64,000 nt of DNA from NCBI GenBank assembly GCA_017625725.1, contig JAGAKH010000002.1, forward strand, positions 78,085-142,084, given 5' to 3'. The first letter of the stretch is position 1. Each line of letters starts with the position of its first letter. This stretch comes from Bacteroidales bacterium. Lineage in GTDB: Bacteria; Bacteroidota; Bacteroidia; Bacteroidales; UBA932. Below are positions 17,830-27,651 of the stretch, piece by piece. The notes under the pieces are model-generated. The model was not told where the DNA came from. It did not search any database and saw only the letters and a list, made by a program, of their open reading frames with translations. The position numbers and the translations under genes were made by a program.

Positions 17830-18510
17830 CTACTTGAGTTTTTCGTTTATAGTGTTCCTGACTTTGGATGCTATTTCCTCAGGAGGCAGCATCTCTCCGT
17901 AATCGTCAGAACAGTCGATGCGGATGAAATCAGGGTCAAGCTGGCACTGTTCCTTATATATGGCACGTACGGCCTTCTGGAATTCAATGTCGGCCTCATG
18001 TATGTCCTGTGCCCCTTCCAGATAATCCCTGTCGTTGCCGGCCCTTTGTGATGATAACTTCTTTTCTACGAATCCGATAGGGACATCAAGGAAAATGTTC
18101 AGGTCGGGCTTGGGCAGTGAGAAGTCCCCGTATTCCGTATTGAAGATCCAGTCCCTAAGCTTTCTGGCTTCATTGCTGTCTTTCAGTTTGGCACACTGGT
18201 ATGCGATGTTGGAATAGACATACCTGTCAAGAAGCACGACTCCGCCATTGTCAAGTATTTCCTGTATCTGCGGTGCGGCTCCATGTCTGTCCTCTGCGAA
18301 AAGTAATGCTACAAGCTGAGGATGGACGGTTTCGTTGTTTCCGAAGTCGCCTCTGAGGAAGCGGCTTATCAGGTCTCCGTATACAGGAGCATCATATCTT
18401 GGGAAGTGGATATATGTGATTTCGCCGAATAGGCTCTCAAGGTGTTTTCTGAGTTTCTTTACCTGGGTGGATTTTCCGGCACCATCCAGACCTTCAAGGA
18501 CAATAAGCAT
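17830..18510 (-). CDS. tmk: Thymidylate kinase
   Basis: A 226-residue P-loop kinase that phosphorylates dTMP to dTDP. The Walker A loop is EGLDGAGKST (residues 6-15). The HFPRYDAPVYGDLI segment binds the substrate, and LLDRYVYSNIAYQ is the DRx motif typical of the family. A lid-like region (KKLSSQRAGNDRDYLEG) follows a LDVP segment. It is the first gene of a two-gene operon with the DoxX-like protein. A TATTTTTG box at 18533-18540 on the minus strand is a probable promoter element. Confidence 0.93.
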   Translation of the reverse strand: MLIVLEGLDGAGKSTQVKKLRKHLESLFGEITYIHFPRYDAPVYGDLISRFLRGDFGNNETVHPQLVALLFAEDRHGAAPQIQEILDNGGVVLLDRYVYSNIAYQCAKLKDSNEARKLRDWIFNTEYGDFSLPKPDLNIFLDVPIGFVEKKLSSQRAGNDRDYLEGAQDIHEADIEFQKAVRAIYKEQCQLDPDFIRIDCSDDYGEMLPPEEIASKVRNTINEKLK

Positions 18511-18532
18511 GATTGACGATTAATTTATCTTA

Positions 18533-18540
18533 CAAAAATA
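18533..18540 (-). promoter_or_regulatory. -7 element for tmk
   Basis: TATTTTTG on the minus strand matches TAnnTTTG and lies 23 bp before the tmk start. The -33 position is not convincing. Confidence 0.45.
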
Positions 18541-18560
18541 ATAAAAAGAATCAAATTGGC

Positions 18561-18568
18561 TATCTTTG
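18561..18568 (+). promoter_or_regulatory. -7 element for folP
   Basis: TATCTTTG matches TAnnTTTG. It ends 5 bp before the ATG at 18574, so transcription would start at or next to the start codon. This box also argues against the in-frame TTG at 18556. Confidence 0.55.
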
Positions 18569-18573
18569 TCACG

Positions 18574-19392
18574 ATGGATAAAAGATACAATATAAGAGTC
18601 ATGGGAATAGTGAATCTTACAGATGATTCCTATTTCTCAGAAAGCCGGTGTCTGGGTGCCTCCTCAGCATCTACTGTTGATAATGCATTCAGACGTGTTG
18701 ACCAGATGATCGGGCAAGGAGCTTCTATCATTGATATAGGTGCCTGCTCGACACGTCCGGGAGCAGAACTCGTTTCCGAAGATGTGGAATGGGAACGTTT
18801 GTCTCCGATATTGTCTGCATTTCGCAGGTCATATCCTGACATAGAGGTTTCGATAGATACATTCCGGTCCGGAATTGTGAAAAAGGCTTATGACCAGCTT
18901 GGCAGCTTCATTGTCAATGACATAACTGCTGGTGAAGGTGATGAGGATATGTTGCCGGTTGTCGGATCCTTGGGCCTGGGTTACGTGGCCATGCATAGTC
19001 GTGGAATTCCGAAGACCATGCAGTCTATGTGCGGCTATTCGGATGTCGTGTCGGAAGTCTCCGCGTATTTTGACTCCTTTGCAATAAGGGCTTCAGAGTG
19101 TGGAGTGAAGGACTGGATTCTTGATCCCGGCTTTGGTTTTGCGAAGACGATAGACCAGAATTACGAACTGCTTAAGAATCTGAAGCAGTTTGTAATGAAA
19201 GGACGTGACGTTCTGGTGGGCGTTTCTCGTAAGAGTATGATATACAAATATTTAGGTCTTACTCAGGATGATGTTCTTTCTGCAACCCAGGTACTTCATC
19301 TGAAGGCTTTGCAGGAAGGAGCCTCGATACTAAGGGTACATGATGTCAAGGAGGCAGTTCAGACCGTAAATCTTTATACCAAACTGCTTTAG
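18574..19392 (+). CDS. folP: Dihydropteroate synthase
   Basis: A 272-residue TIM-barrel enzyme that joins p-aminobenzoate to dihydropterin pyrophosphate in folate synthesis and is the target of sulfonamides. Signatures are MGIVNLTDDSYFSESR near the N-terminus, IDIGACSTRPGAE, DTFRSGIVKKA, IVNDITAGEGD, and ILDPGFGFAKT, all lining the pterin site. The VGVSRKSMI segment carries the conserved SRK. The usual NVTPDSF is written NLTDDSY here, a mild variant. It is divergent from tmk. The start chosen is the ATG, because the promoter -7 box lies just upstream. Confidence 0.93.
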   Translation: MDKRYNIRVMGIVNLTDDSYFSESRCLGASSASTVDNAFRRVDQMIGQGASIIDIGACSTRPGAELVSEDVEWERLSPILSAFRRSYPDIEVSIDTFRSGIVKKAYDQLGSFIVNDITAGEGDEDMLPVVGSLGLGYVAMHSRGIPKTMQSMCGYSDVVSEVSAYFDSFAIRASECGVKDWILDPGFGFAKTIDQNYELLKNLKQFVMKGRDVLVGVSRKSMIYKYLGLTQDDVLSATQVLHLKALQEGASILRVHDVKEAVQTVNLYTKLL

Positions 19393-19455
19393 AAACAGTT
19401 TGTCTGTTTGAATCCGACTTTCGTTGAAAAAAAGATATTATTAGAAAATAATTTT

Positions 19456-19463
19456 TAACTTTG
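19456..19463 (+). promoter_or_regulatory. -7 element for the tlpA-like operon
   Basis: TAACTTTG, 26 bp before the ATG at 19490, matches TAnnTTTG. The nearest TTG upstream is too far away (29 bp). Confidence 0.5.
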
Positions 19464-19489
19464 TATATTGTTAAAAATTGTAATTACGT

Positions 19490-19978
19490 ATGAAACGTAT
19501 TATTCTAATGATTTCTTTGCTGGTGTCTGCCATCGCTTCTGCCCAGATACCTTCTGTAGTTGTGGAAAATATCAAAGGCGAATCCTATCAGACCAAATCC
19601 CTTCTGGAGGAGGGTACTCCTATGATAATTTCATTCTGGTCTACCTCATGCAAACCTTGTATCAGAGAACTGGATGCGGTTTATGATGCACTGCCGGACT
19701 GGAAAGAGGAAGTAGATTTCAGGGTTGTAGCCGTGTCGACTGATGACAGCCGTCTTATGGCTAAGGCAAAGTCATTTGCCGAGGGCCGTGGCTGGGGTGA
19801 AGATTTTCTTCTTCTCTTTGACAAGAATCAGGATTTCATGAGAGCTATGAATGTTTCTGTCGTACCTCATGTATTTGTTACTGACGGCAAAGGAAAGATT
19901 GTATATTCTCACACTTCCTATGTCCCTGGTAATGAGGTCGAACTTTTCGAAGCGATAAAGAAGGTCTGCGGAAAGTAG
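19490..19978 (+). CDS. TlpA-like thioredoxin-fold protein, exported
   Basis: A 162-residue protein with a signal peptide (residues 1-18, cleavage after ASA) and a thioredoxin fold. The active site is WSTSCKPC (Cys54, Cys57), and a cis-proline is present in SVVPHVFV. TlpA/ResA-like proteins work as periplasmic thiol-disulfide reductases. The following gene (22 bp on) is a DUF6029 barrel and the one after that a large lipoprotein, suggesting a shared extracytoplasmic job, possibly maintaining disulfides in those exported proteins. The partner is not identified. Confidence 0.88.
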   Translation: MKRIILMISLLVSAIASAQIPSVVVENIKGESYQTKSLLEEGTPMIISFWSTSCKPCIRELDAVYDALPDWKEEVDFRVVAVSTDDSRLMAKAKSFAEGRGWGEDFLLLFDKNQDFMRAMNVSVVPHVFVTDGKGKIVYSHTSYVPGNEVELFEAIKKVCGK

Positions 19979-20000
19979 ACGGAAAATTCTGTAATTTAAT

Positions 20001-21668
20001 ATGAAAAGACTGTTCTTGATTTTATCGGCATCTGTTGCCATGGCTGCTTTTGCAGATGCCCAGGAAAATAAAGGTTATCTTACAGGTAGTCTGGAGACCA
20101 ATAATCATTACTATATGGATGACAATGCGGTTGGTACCTCTGTGGATGGCGACCGTTTTGCATCAAATGATTATCTGAAGCTGGATTATTACAATGGAAA
20201 CTTCTCGGCCGGCATGCAGATGGAAGGGTATCTTCCGGCGATTATCGGATATAATACCGAAGCATATCCTTCCGTTCTTTCAGGATTTGACCTGAGCAAT
20301 TTCTATGCTTCTTGGAAGGATGATTCCTTCTCAGTCACAGCCGGAACATTCTATGACCAGTTCGGCAGCGGACTTCTTTTCCGCAGTTGGGAGGATAGGG
20401 CTCTTGGAATCAATAATGCCGTTCTGGGTGCAAGAGTCACATATACTTACAAGAATATACTGTCGCTCAAGGCTCTGTGGGGACTTCCGCGTTTCGGAAT
20501 GGGACTCTTTACGTCATCAGACAGGGAATTTGCCAATACCGCTACCCAGATCAGAGGTGGTGATGTGAGTTTCTCTGTTTCGGATCTCTTAGGTTGGAAT
20601 AATCTCTATCTTGCTATTGAAGGATCAGCTCTCAGCCGTTTCGAACCAATCGCCAATGAAGCCCTCAAGAAGGAAGGAGCTCAGGAGTCGACCTTAGGAT
20701 GGTCTGCAAGAGCAAATCTTGAATATTCCGGTTTTTTCCTTAAAGGAGAATTTGTGGATGCGGGCTGGAAATATTTCGGTAATCCGGATTATGACTGGTT
20801 GGACAGCAATTCAAACAAGTATACCGGAAAGAAAGGAAATGCAGCCCTTGTGGATCTGGGATATAACGGCAGGGGCCTGGGTGTGACCTTGACGGCAAGA
20901 CGCCTTGAATACATGAGTTCGCATATCTTTGCAGATCCTGATAATGGAGATCTCAGAGGTCTTGTGGGTAATACTCTCAACTATATTCCTGCATTGTGTA
21001 CCCAGTATACCTACATGCTTACCAATCTTCATCCTTATACTGCATTTTCTCCGTCCATTCTTTCAGCAGACAACCGTACAAGCGGCGAGATGGGTTTCCA
21101 GTTTGATGCGTTCTATAATTTTCGCAGGGGCACAGCCATCGGAGGCAAGAGGGGCATGAAGATACATGCCAATTTCTCCACATATTACGGTATTGCCAAG
21201 GAGTATACAATGAAGACAGGTGAAATGCTCTTCAGGGATTTCAGTTTTGATGTGGAACGTCAGTGGACAAAGAAGTTCAAGATGTTGCTGATGTATTCAT
21301 ATCAGAAATACGGTAACGTACGCCTTCAGAATATTTTTGTGGCCGACCTGCTTTATAAGTTCACAAACAAATTGTCTACCCGTCTGGAACTTCAGTATCT
21401 TTCCACCAAGCAGGATGAAAAGGACTGGATGGCAGCTCTGGTTGAGGTGAACTTTGCTCCTCATTGGAGTGTGTTTGCAAGTGATATGTATAATCATGGA
21501 AGCTCAGGCACTCATTATTATAATTTTGGAGTCAGTTATTCCAAGTCACGTACGAGGGTGGCTTTGGGCTACGGTCGCTACAAGGACGGTTATATCTGTT
21601 CCGGTGGAGTATGCAGGAGGATACCAGCATATACTGGTGCGAATCTGACCGTTACTACATCATTCTAA
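20001..21668 (+). CDS. DUF6029-like outer-membrane barrel protein
   Basis: A 555-residue exported protein with a signal peptide (about residues 1-21, ending FADAQ). The rest is aromatic-rich alternating beta strands with frequent Gly-Asn turns, typical of an outer-membrane beta barrel, and it ends in GANLTVTTSF with the C-terminal aromatic residue barrels usually have. Segments such as NHYYMDDNAVG, FYASWKDDSFSVTAGTFYDQFGSGL and GINNAVLGARV match the Bacteroidota family DUF6029. Its function is unknown. Genes of this family are often found beside a TlpA-like protein, as here. Confidence 0.75.
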   Translation: MKRLFLILSASVAMAAFADAQENKGYLTGSLETNNHYYMDDNAVGTSVDGDRFASNDYLKLDYYNGNFSAGMQMEGYLPAIIGYNTEAYPSVLSGFDLSNFYASWKDDSFSVTAGTFYDQFGSGLLFRSWEDRALGINNAVLGARVTYTYKNILSLKALWGLPRFGMGLFTSSDREFANTATQIRGGDVSFSVSDLLGWNNLYLAIEGSALSRFEPIANEALKKEGAQESTLGWSARANLEYSGFFLKGEFVDAGWKYFGNPDYDWLDSNSNKYTGKKGNAALVDLGYNGRGLGVTLTARRLEYMSSHIFADPDNGDLRGLVGNTLNYIPALCTQYTYMLTNLHPYTAFSPSILSADNRTSGEMGFQFDAFYNFRRGTAIGGKRGMKIHANFSTYYGIAKEYTMKTGEMLFRDFSFDVERQWTKKFKMLLMYSYQKYGNVRLQNIFVADLLYKFTNKLSTRLELQYLSTKQDEKDWMAALVEVNFAPHWSVFASDMYNHGSSGTHYYNFGVSYSKSRTRVALGYGRYKDGYICSGGVCRRIPAYTGANLTVTTSF

Positions 21669-21704
21669 GACCATTTTTAATTACTAATTTTAAATAATCT
21701 ACTT

Positions 21705-24449
21705 ATGAAACGTTTATTCGGATTATTGTTTGCGGCTACTGCATTATTGTGCGGTTGTGCGCAGGAGGAGTGGCACGCTCCTTACGATGATTCTGCCCTG
21801 AAGTCTGAGATCGAGGCTCTCAAGGGTAGGGTTACAACATTGGAAAATGATTTCTCAAGCCTTCAGGGAATGCTTGAAGGTTCCCTTCTTATCAAGTCAG
21901 CTGTGCAGGAAGGTGAGAATTGGAAGATTACTCTCAGCAATGACAAGTCATTCACTGTTTATCCAGAGGCTGAGAAGGTGGTCATCCCTGAGATTCCTGA
22001 GATTCCTGCAAACCTCATTACAGTGACAGAAGTTGATGGAGTCAAGTATTGGGCAATGTATGTAAACGGCAAGGCTGAGCCTGTACTTGACGCAGAAGGC
22101 AATAAGGTACCTGTTTCTGTAAAGATGCCTGAGATTCCAGAAGTTCCTGAGCAGATCGTACCTCAGTTCAAGACAGAGGACGGTGTCATTTCAGTTTCTT
22201 TCGACAAAGGAAACAGCTGGATAATCACAGGTTATGAGCCAGTAGAAAGCGAGGCTCCTGGATGCACTTGTACAAATACAAGTCTTGTTTCTGATTTTGA
22301 GGTCATCACAGAGGACTACTATGGTGAGGCGATTCCTGTATATGGTATCTTCACCCTTGTAGACGGCTATCAGTTCACTGTAACATTCGAAGGTTATCTT
22401 ACCTCAGAATTCCAGTTCTCAAACTCTGATATCTATTATCGTCCGGGAACAGTTACCAAAGAAAATACATCTCCAGCTTTTTATACATCTACCGATGATT
22501 ATCTTATCGAGACGCCTGAGGGATGGGGCATTGTAATGCTTGCTGACAATTATGGCGGAACCTATGCCCAGATCACTGTTCCTACAGCCGAGGCAATCCA
22601 GTCCGGAGCTGCAGTTGAAGAGGGATATGTGAAGGTGATAGGCGTCATGCCAGGAGGAAAGGCTGTTTCAGCGAAGCTCCATTTGACTACGAAGGCATAT
22701 AATGTATCTATTAATGTTTTGGAAGCTACAGTTTCTGCAGAACCTCATATGTCTTTTAATGGCTACACAATTTATGGTGTAACGTCAGCAGCTGATTACG
22801 ATGCAGATACTATCGCATCTGCCGTGAAAGGTATGTTTGAAGGTACAGGTGAGATGCCGGAAGGATGTATTATGGCCGAGTGGGGTGTTTGGGAGAATCT
22901 TTCTCTTGAGGAGATTTATGGAAAAGAACTTGTTCCTGGACAGGAATATGTCTTCTGGGCAGCACCGGTTGCAGAGGAGATGGATGAAAACTGGAACTAT
23001 TATTATGTTCTCGAAGGCTGTGATATCGTATCCAAGGAGTTTAAAGCGGTTGGTGTAAGTGTAGAACCTGAACTTTTTGCATGGAACGATATTCAGATTT
23101 CAGCAAAGCTTGAGGGTGTAGACGCATTCTACTATGGAGTAATGGCTTCTGAGTATTTCAATATGGAAGAATTCGTGGAGTATGAACTTCCTTATATTTC
23201 TTATCAGGATCCTTATGAGGGACCTGTGGATTTCAAAGGTTCTATTTCTGAATTCCCTGGTGGACAGTATAATACGGACCTTCTTCCTGGAAAGAAATAT
23301 TCTATGTGGATTGTCGTAGCTAATGATGAGGGAAAATATACTGCTGATGATGTTCTGTTCTGGGAGTTTGAAACGGATCCGGTTGAGGCTGGTGGCTCTG
23401 CACAGGTTACACTCGGGGAAGTTGTTGAGGAATATACAAGTATAATGGTTACCTTGAATAATCCAGGTGGAATGGTATATTATGCATGGTTGAATACAGT
23501 TGAGGACCTTACTGCATATCCTAATGATGCTCTCAAGTTCAAGTATCTTCTTGAGAACGGCATTACTTCAATTGAAACTAAAGTAGAAGCCATACATAAC
23601 AATCTTAAACCTGGTGAGCAGTGGAGTCTTATTGCTGCAGTAATCGACGATTCTGGAAAGTATGGACCTGTATTTGTGAAGGATTGCAGAACCAAGTCAC
23701 TGGAGTTCTCCAATGAAAAGGTTTCTCTTGAATGGAATCCTAAGAATGTGACCGTTTCAGATGTTGTCAATGTTACAATTTCATGTACTTCAGCAGATGT
23801 CAAGCAGTATCATTATTTTGCTAATATGACATCTCATTCATATTGGACAAATTCAAGATATTTAGGTGGTACAAAGGAATCTGCCCAGAAATATATAGCA
23901 CTCAATCCTGATGGCTATATCCAGAGCAAGACGACTGCATCTGAAATCCAGGTCAAGAATCTTACTCCTTCAAAGGAATATGTGGTTCTTGTCATGGCTG
24001 AGTTGAATGACGGTTCGTTTACTGAGGCAGAGATGTTTACATTTACTCCTACTATGAGTCTTGGTAACTTCGTAAGAAGGGATGCTGATGGTGACGGTCA
24101 GGATGATGCAGCATGGACTGCGGCTCTTCCAACCATCAATTTTGGTCAGATCGACTCGTTCGGTGACTTCTCTAGTATTCCTTATGAGGTGATTTCGGCA
24201 GAAGGTATGACATGCTATGTCGTTTGTGCCCATAAGGATTTTGCAGAGTATGAGGGTATCACTACTGCTGAGCAGATGGTTGAATATCTTTTTACCGAAG
24301 GACGTGAGGTCAAGGATTCTGCTAATCTCAGACAGGTATACGGTGGAGCCGGCTATGGCGTGTTTGTTACATGGTGTGATGCAGAAGGCAACTTCTATGA
24401 GACATATTATAAGGATGCTAATGTATCAGGTGGCGGATTTGGTGTCTGA
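21705..24449 (+). CDS. Large lipoprotein with N-terminal coiled coil and repeated beta modules
   Basis: A 914-residue lipoprotein. The lipobox is LLCGC (Cys18), followed by AQEEW. A short coiled coil comes next (residues 28-55, SALKSEIEALKGRVTTLEND), then a DUF4988-like small domain (WKITLSNDKSFTVYPE). A Pro-rich spacer with IPEIPEIP (about 95-105) and MPEIPEVPE (about 145) separates it from a run of beta modules. At least two share the phrase PG(Q/K)xYxxWxxxxxxEG (EYVFWAAPVAEE, KYSMWIVVANDEG), which resembles Fn3-like modules. Near residue 795 the segment DADGDGQDD looks like a calcium-binding loop. Its layout parallels the lipoprotein at 12497. Function is unknown. A strong terminator follows. 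Confidence 0.75.
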   Translation: MKRLFGLLFAATALLCGCAQEEWHAPYDDSALKSEIEALKGRVTTLENDFSSLQGMLEGSLLIKSAVQEGENWKITLSNDKSFTVYPEAEKVVIPEIPEIPANLITVTEVDGVKYWAMYVNGKAEPVLDAEGNKVPVSVKMPEIPEVPEQIVPQFKTEDGVISVSFDKGNSWIITGYEPVESEAPGCTCTNTSLVSDFEVITEDYYGEAIPVYGIFTLVDGYQFTVTFEGYLTSEFQFSNSDIYYRPGTVTKENTSPAFYTSTDDYLIETPEGWGIVMLADNYGGTYAQITVPTAEAIQSGAAVEEGYVKVIGVMPGGKAVSAKLHLTTKAYNVSINVLEATVSAEPHMSFNGYTIYGVTSAADYDADTIASAVKGMFEGTGEMPEGCIMAEWGVWENLSLEEIYGKELVPGQEYVFWAAPVAEEMDENWNYYYVLEGCDIVSKEFKAVGVSVEPELFAWNDIQISAKLEGVDAFYYGVMASEYFNMEEFVEYELPYISYQDPYEGPVDFKGSISEFPGGQYNTDLLPGKKYSMWIVVANDEGKYTADDVLFWEFETDPVEAGGSAQVTLGEVVEEYTSIMVTLNNPGGMVYYAWLNTVEDLTAYPNDALKFKYLLENGITSIETKVEAIHNNLKPGEQWSLIAAVIDDSGKYGPVFVKDCRTKSLEFSNEKVSLEWNPKNVTVSDVVNVTISCTSADVKQYHYFANMTSHSYWTNSRYLGGTKESAQKYIALNPDGYIQSKTTASEIQVKNLTPSKEYVVLVMAELNDGSFTEAEMFTFTPTMSLGNFVRRDADGDGQDDAAWTAALPTINFGQIDSFGDFSSIPYEVISAEGMTCYVVCAHKDFAEYEGITTAEQMVEYLFTEGREVKDSANLRQVYGGAGYGVFVTWCDAEGNFYETYYKDANVSGGGFGV

Positions 24450-24471
24450 TCCGTTTGACTTGAATCGAAAC

Positions 24472-24502
24472 AAGAGGATGACTGATCAGTCATCCTCTTT
24501 TC
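24472..24502 (+). terminator. Strong terminator after the lipoprotein at 21705
   Basis: AAGAGGATGACTGA (24472-24485) is directly followed by its perfect reverse complement TCAGTCATCCTCTT (24486-24499), then TTC. A 12- to 13-bp stem with a minimal loop. Confidence 0.85.
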
Positions 24503-24752
24503 TATATATGGTTGCACCAGGAGGATGGTAGGGATTGCGGAGGACTTCGTTCGCTTCGCTCATAATATCAGAAAGATGATTGCAAAAGGATAATGTGTGT
24601 CCTCTGAAGTGGCGGTAGGGTAAGTTTGGATGGCGTGGCTGCCCGTGGCCTCGTGAACGGCTCCCGAAGGAACGAAGTTCCGAAGGGTGGATGAAGCGAA
24701 GCGGAACTCTGGCGGAGCCTTCCGACAACTCATCATCACACTATATAATGTA
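24503..24752. other. Intergenic region with structured, GC-richer segment; no gene seen
   Basis: About 250 bp between two terminators. Short reading frames exist on the minus strand, but they have biased composition (Arg/Ser/Pro) and no promoter, so I do not call them. The segment 24656-24720 can fold: GGAAC-GAA-GTTCC (24669-24681) forms a small hairpin flanked by CCC/GGG, and GGCTCC (24659-24664) can close it by pairing with GGAGCC (24714-24719). It could be a degenerate repeat or a small structured RNA. Confidence 0.35.
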
Positions 24753-24784
24753 AGAAACCGACCCTTTTGGGTCGGCTTCTTTTT
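24753..24784. terminator. Bidirectional-looking terminator after infB
   Basis: AGAAACCGACCC (24753-24764) pairs with GGGTCGGCTTCT (24769-24780) through 12 pairs including one G-T, with a TTTT loop. It is T-rich on the plus side (TTCTTTTTG) and has TTTCTT on the minus side, where it lies just past the infB stop. Confidence 0.8.
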
Positions 24785-24815
24785 GTTGCTATCCTTATCG
24801 GAAAACAGAGTGAGA

Positions 24816-27632
24816 TTAAAGAGTTCTCTTGATCTCTTCAATTGTATATGCCTCTACCACGTCTCCGATCTTGATGTCATTGTAGCCCTGGATGTTGAGA
24901 CCACAGTCCATTCCCATGAGCACTTCCTTGACATCGTCCTTGAATCTCTTGAGGGATCCGAGCTCTCCTGTGTATACCACGATACCGTCACGGATTACGC
25001 GGACTTTTGCTGTCCTCTGAAGTTTACCTTCACGTACGATACATCCGGCAATGGTACCGACCTTAGATATCTTGAATGTTTCCTGAACCTCTGCAGTAGC
25101 CGTAACAACCTCTTTCTGTTCAGGCTCAAGCATACCTTCGATACCGCTCTTGAGTTCATTGATACAGTCGTAGATGACTGAGTAGAGTCGTATCTCGATT
25201 TCCTCTTTCTCAGCAAGCTTACGTGCAGAAGGCATAGGACGAACCTGGAATCCGATGATGATTGCATCAGAAGCAGCTGCGAGCAGGATATCTGACTCTG
25301 ATATTGCACCGACAGCCTTGTGGATAACATTCACGCGAACTTCCTCGGTAGATAGCTTGATGATCGAATCTGAGAGTGCCTCGACCGATCCGTCTACGTC
25401 ACCCTTGACGATCACATTGAGTTCCTTGAAGTTTCCGATCGCAATGCGTCGTCCGATCTCCTCGAGAGTCATATGCTTCTGAGTCTTTATTCCCTGGATT
25501 CGGATAAGCTGCTCACGTTTGTTTGCAATGTCCTTAGCTTCTTTCTCGTCAGCCATTACATTGAAGGTCTCTCCTGCTGTAGGGGCACCGTTCAGACCGA
25601 GTACTGAAACCGGCGTTGACGGGCCGGCCTCTGTCACTTTCTGTCCACGTTCATTGAACATAGCCTTCACCCTTCCTGTAAAGCAGCCTGAAAGCATCAC
25701 GTCACCGACTCTGAGTGTTCCGTTCTGTACCAGGATTGTGGCAAGATATCCACGTCCCTTGTCGAGTGATGACTCGATTATGGCACCGCTTGCACGTCTG
25801 TTCGGATTTGCCTTGAGTTCCAGCATTTCTGCCTCGAGAAGTACTTTTTCAAGAAGAAGGTCAACGTTGATACCCTTCTTTGCCGATATCTCCTGACACT
25901 GGTATTTTCCTCCCCAGTCCTCGACGAGGATGTTCATGTTGGAAAGCTGCTCACGTATCTTGTCAGGGTTTGCACCAGCCTTGTCTATCTTGTTGATTGC
26001 GAATACCATAGGTACGCCGGCTGCCTGTGCGTGATTGATGGCCTCGACGGTCTGTGGCATTATGGCGTCATCGGCTGCAACGATGATGATTGCAAGGTCG
26101 GTCATCTTGGCACCGCGGGCACGCATCGCTGTGAAGGCCTCGTGACCAGGAGTGTCAAGGAATGTGATTCTCTGGCCATCAGGAAGCTTCACGTTGTATG
26201 CTCCGATGTGCTGGGTGATACCACCGGCCTCTCCTGCAATCACATTTGCATTACGGATATGGTCAAGGAGCGAAGTCTTACCGTGGTCAACATGTCCCAT
26301 CACAGTAATCACAGGTGGGCGTGGGAGGAGATCCTGTTCAGTGTCTTCAGTCTCACCCTGTGTGATTGCGTCTGTAAGGTTTGCCGTAACGAATTCAACT
26401 TCGTATCCGAATTCCTCAGCTACAAGAACCAGTGTCTCGGCATCAAGTCTCTGGTTGATGGAAACCATCATTCCAAGGCTCATGCATGCTCCGATCACCT
26501 TAGTCACAGGTGTATTGTTCATCAGGGTTGCAAGGTCATTAACTGTTACGAACTCAGTGACCTTGAGTACCTTCTGCTCGAGTTCCTGCATCTCCATCTC
26601 TTCCTGCATCCTCTGTGACGCAAGTTCTCTCTTCTCCTTTCTGTGCTTAGCTCCGAAGTTACCCTTCTTGCTTTCGTTCATTCGTGCGTAGGTCTCCTTG
26701 ATCTGCTTCTGGATCTCCTTCTGCATCTCTTCCTGTTCAGCCTCCGTCATTGCAGGCTTAAACTTGTCTCCTCCGCGGTCACGGCGGTTCTTCTTGTTGT
26801 TCTTTCCGCCCTGATCATTATTGCGGTTCTTCTGGTCCTTTGGCTGGTTGTTGTTTCCGCCCTTGTTCTTGTCCTTCTTTCCGCCCTTATTGTCAGCCTC
26901 TACCTTGGTCACGTCAACCTTCTGGCTTCCTCCTTTCTCGATTCTCTCTCTCTTTTTCTTTTTCTTCTTGTCAAACTGTGAGAGATCGATCTTGTCAACG
27001 ACCTTAGGACCGGCAAGCTTCTCAACCTCTACCTTTATTTCGCGAGGTTCAGCTTTGACAACGGGCTCTTCTGCAACCTCTTCTTCTGTTGCTTTAACTT
27101 CCGGTTTGATATTCTCGACAACAGTTTCCGCTGGGGTCGGCACGGGAGCTGCTGGCTCTGTCTCAACCTTTTCTTCTGCAACAGGAGCAGGTTTCTTCTT
27201 GTCAAACTGTGACAGGTCGATCTTGTCTATGACTTTAATGCCTACATTGCCGTTGTCAGCAACTTCAGCTTTAGGTTCTTCCTTCACAGGTTCTACAACA
27301 GTCTTTTCTTCAGCAGGAGCTGCCTTTGGTGCAGCATTGAGCGAATTGCTCTTGATGATGACCTCTTTTTCAGGTACATCATCTTCCTGGCTCGTCTTTT
27401 TCTTAGAACCAAGCTCAATGATTTCCTTAAGCTTGATAGCTACTTTTTCCGAGTCTTTTTTCAGTTTCAGGTCTTCACCGAACTTTGCCTCGATTGCCGG
27501 AAGATACTCATCCGAAATCTTTGCATTCGGATTCATATCCACACCGGCACCTTTTTCGTTGAGGAAGTCAACCAAGGTCTGTAGTCCGATGCTGAATTGC
27601 TTTGTAAGTTTGCTTAATCTTATTTCTGCCAT
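24816..27632 (-). CDS. infB: Translation initiation factor IF-2
   Basis: A 938-residue GTPase that positions initiator tRNA on the small ribosomal subunit and promotes subunit joining. The N-terminal IF2_N helix bundle ([24 protein letters not shown]) is followed by a long low-complexity region (about 60-330) rich in Glu, Lys, Pro and Asn. The repeated phrase [15 protein letters not shown] occurs at least twice there. The G domain begins near 440: [13 protein letters not shown] (G1), ITQHIGAY (G2), DTPGHEAF (G3), NKIDK (G4). Domains II-IV follow. It is the last gene of the rimP-nusA-infB operon. Tandem [11 protein letters not shown] blocks are a local feature of the linker, which is not conserved between genera. 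Confidence 0.97.
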   Translation of the reverse strand: MAEIRLSKLTKQFSIGLQTLVDFLNEKGAGVDMNPNAKISDEYLPAIEAKFGEDLKLKKDSEKVAIKLKEIIELGSKKKTSQEDDVPEKEVIIKSNSLNAAPKAAPAEEKTVVEPVKEEPKAEVADNGNVGIKVIDKIDLSQFDKKKPAPVAEEKVETEPAAPVPTPAETVVENIKPEVKATEEEVAEEPVVKAEPREIKVEVEKLAGPKVVDKIDLSQFDKKKKKKRERIEKGGSQKVDVTKVEADNKGGKKDKNKGGNNNQPKDQKNRNNDQGGKNNKKNRRDRGGDKFKPAMTEAEQEEMQKEIQKQIKETYARMNESKKGNFGAKHRKEKRELASQRMQEEMEMQELEQKVLKVTEFVTVNDLATLMNNTPVTKVIGACMSLGMMVSINQRLDAETLVLVAEEFGYEVEFVTANLTDAITQGETEDTEQDLLPRPPVITVMGHVDHGKTSLLDHIRNANVIAGEAGGITQHIGAYNVKLPDGQRITFLDTPGHEAFTAMRARGAKMTDLAIIIVAADDAIMPQTVEAINHAQAAGVPMVFAINKIDKAGANPDKIREQLSNMNILVEDWGGKYQCQEISAKKGINVDLLLEKVLLEAEMLELKANPNRRASGAIIESSLDKGRGYLATILVQNGTLRVGDVMLSGCFTGRVKAMFNERGQKVTEAGPSTPVSVLGLNGAPTAGETFNVMADEKEAKDIANKREQLIRIQGIKTQKHMTLEEIGRRIAIGNFKELNVIVKGDVDGSVEALSDSIIKLSTEEVRVNVIHKAVGAISESDILLAAASDAIIIGFQVRPMPSARKLAEKEEIEIRLYSVIYDCINELKSGIEGMLEPEQKEVVTATAEVQETFKISKVGTIAGCIVREGKLQRTAKVRVIRDGIVVYTGELGSLKRFKDDVKEVLMGMDCGLNIQGYNDIKIGDVVEAYTIEEIKRTL

Positions 27633-27651
27633 GTTTCCCCCTGTTTAATTC

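Noticed and set aside
24486-24841. Two short minus-strand frames near the infB end
   Set aside because: They have biased Arg/Ser/Pro composition, overlap a terminator, and one overlaps the infB end. No start signal is visible.
26821-27648. Open frame on the plus strand opposite the infB linker
   Set aside because: Its Ser/Phe-rich sequence is the reverse reading of the Lys/Glu-rich IF-2 linker. infB is certain.
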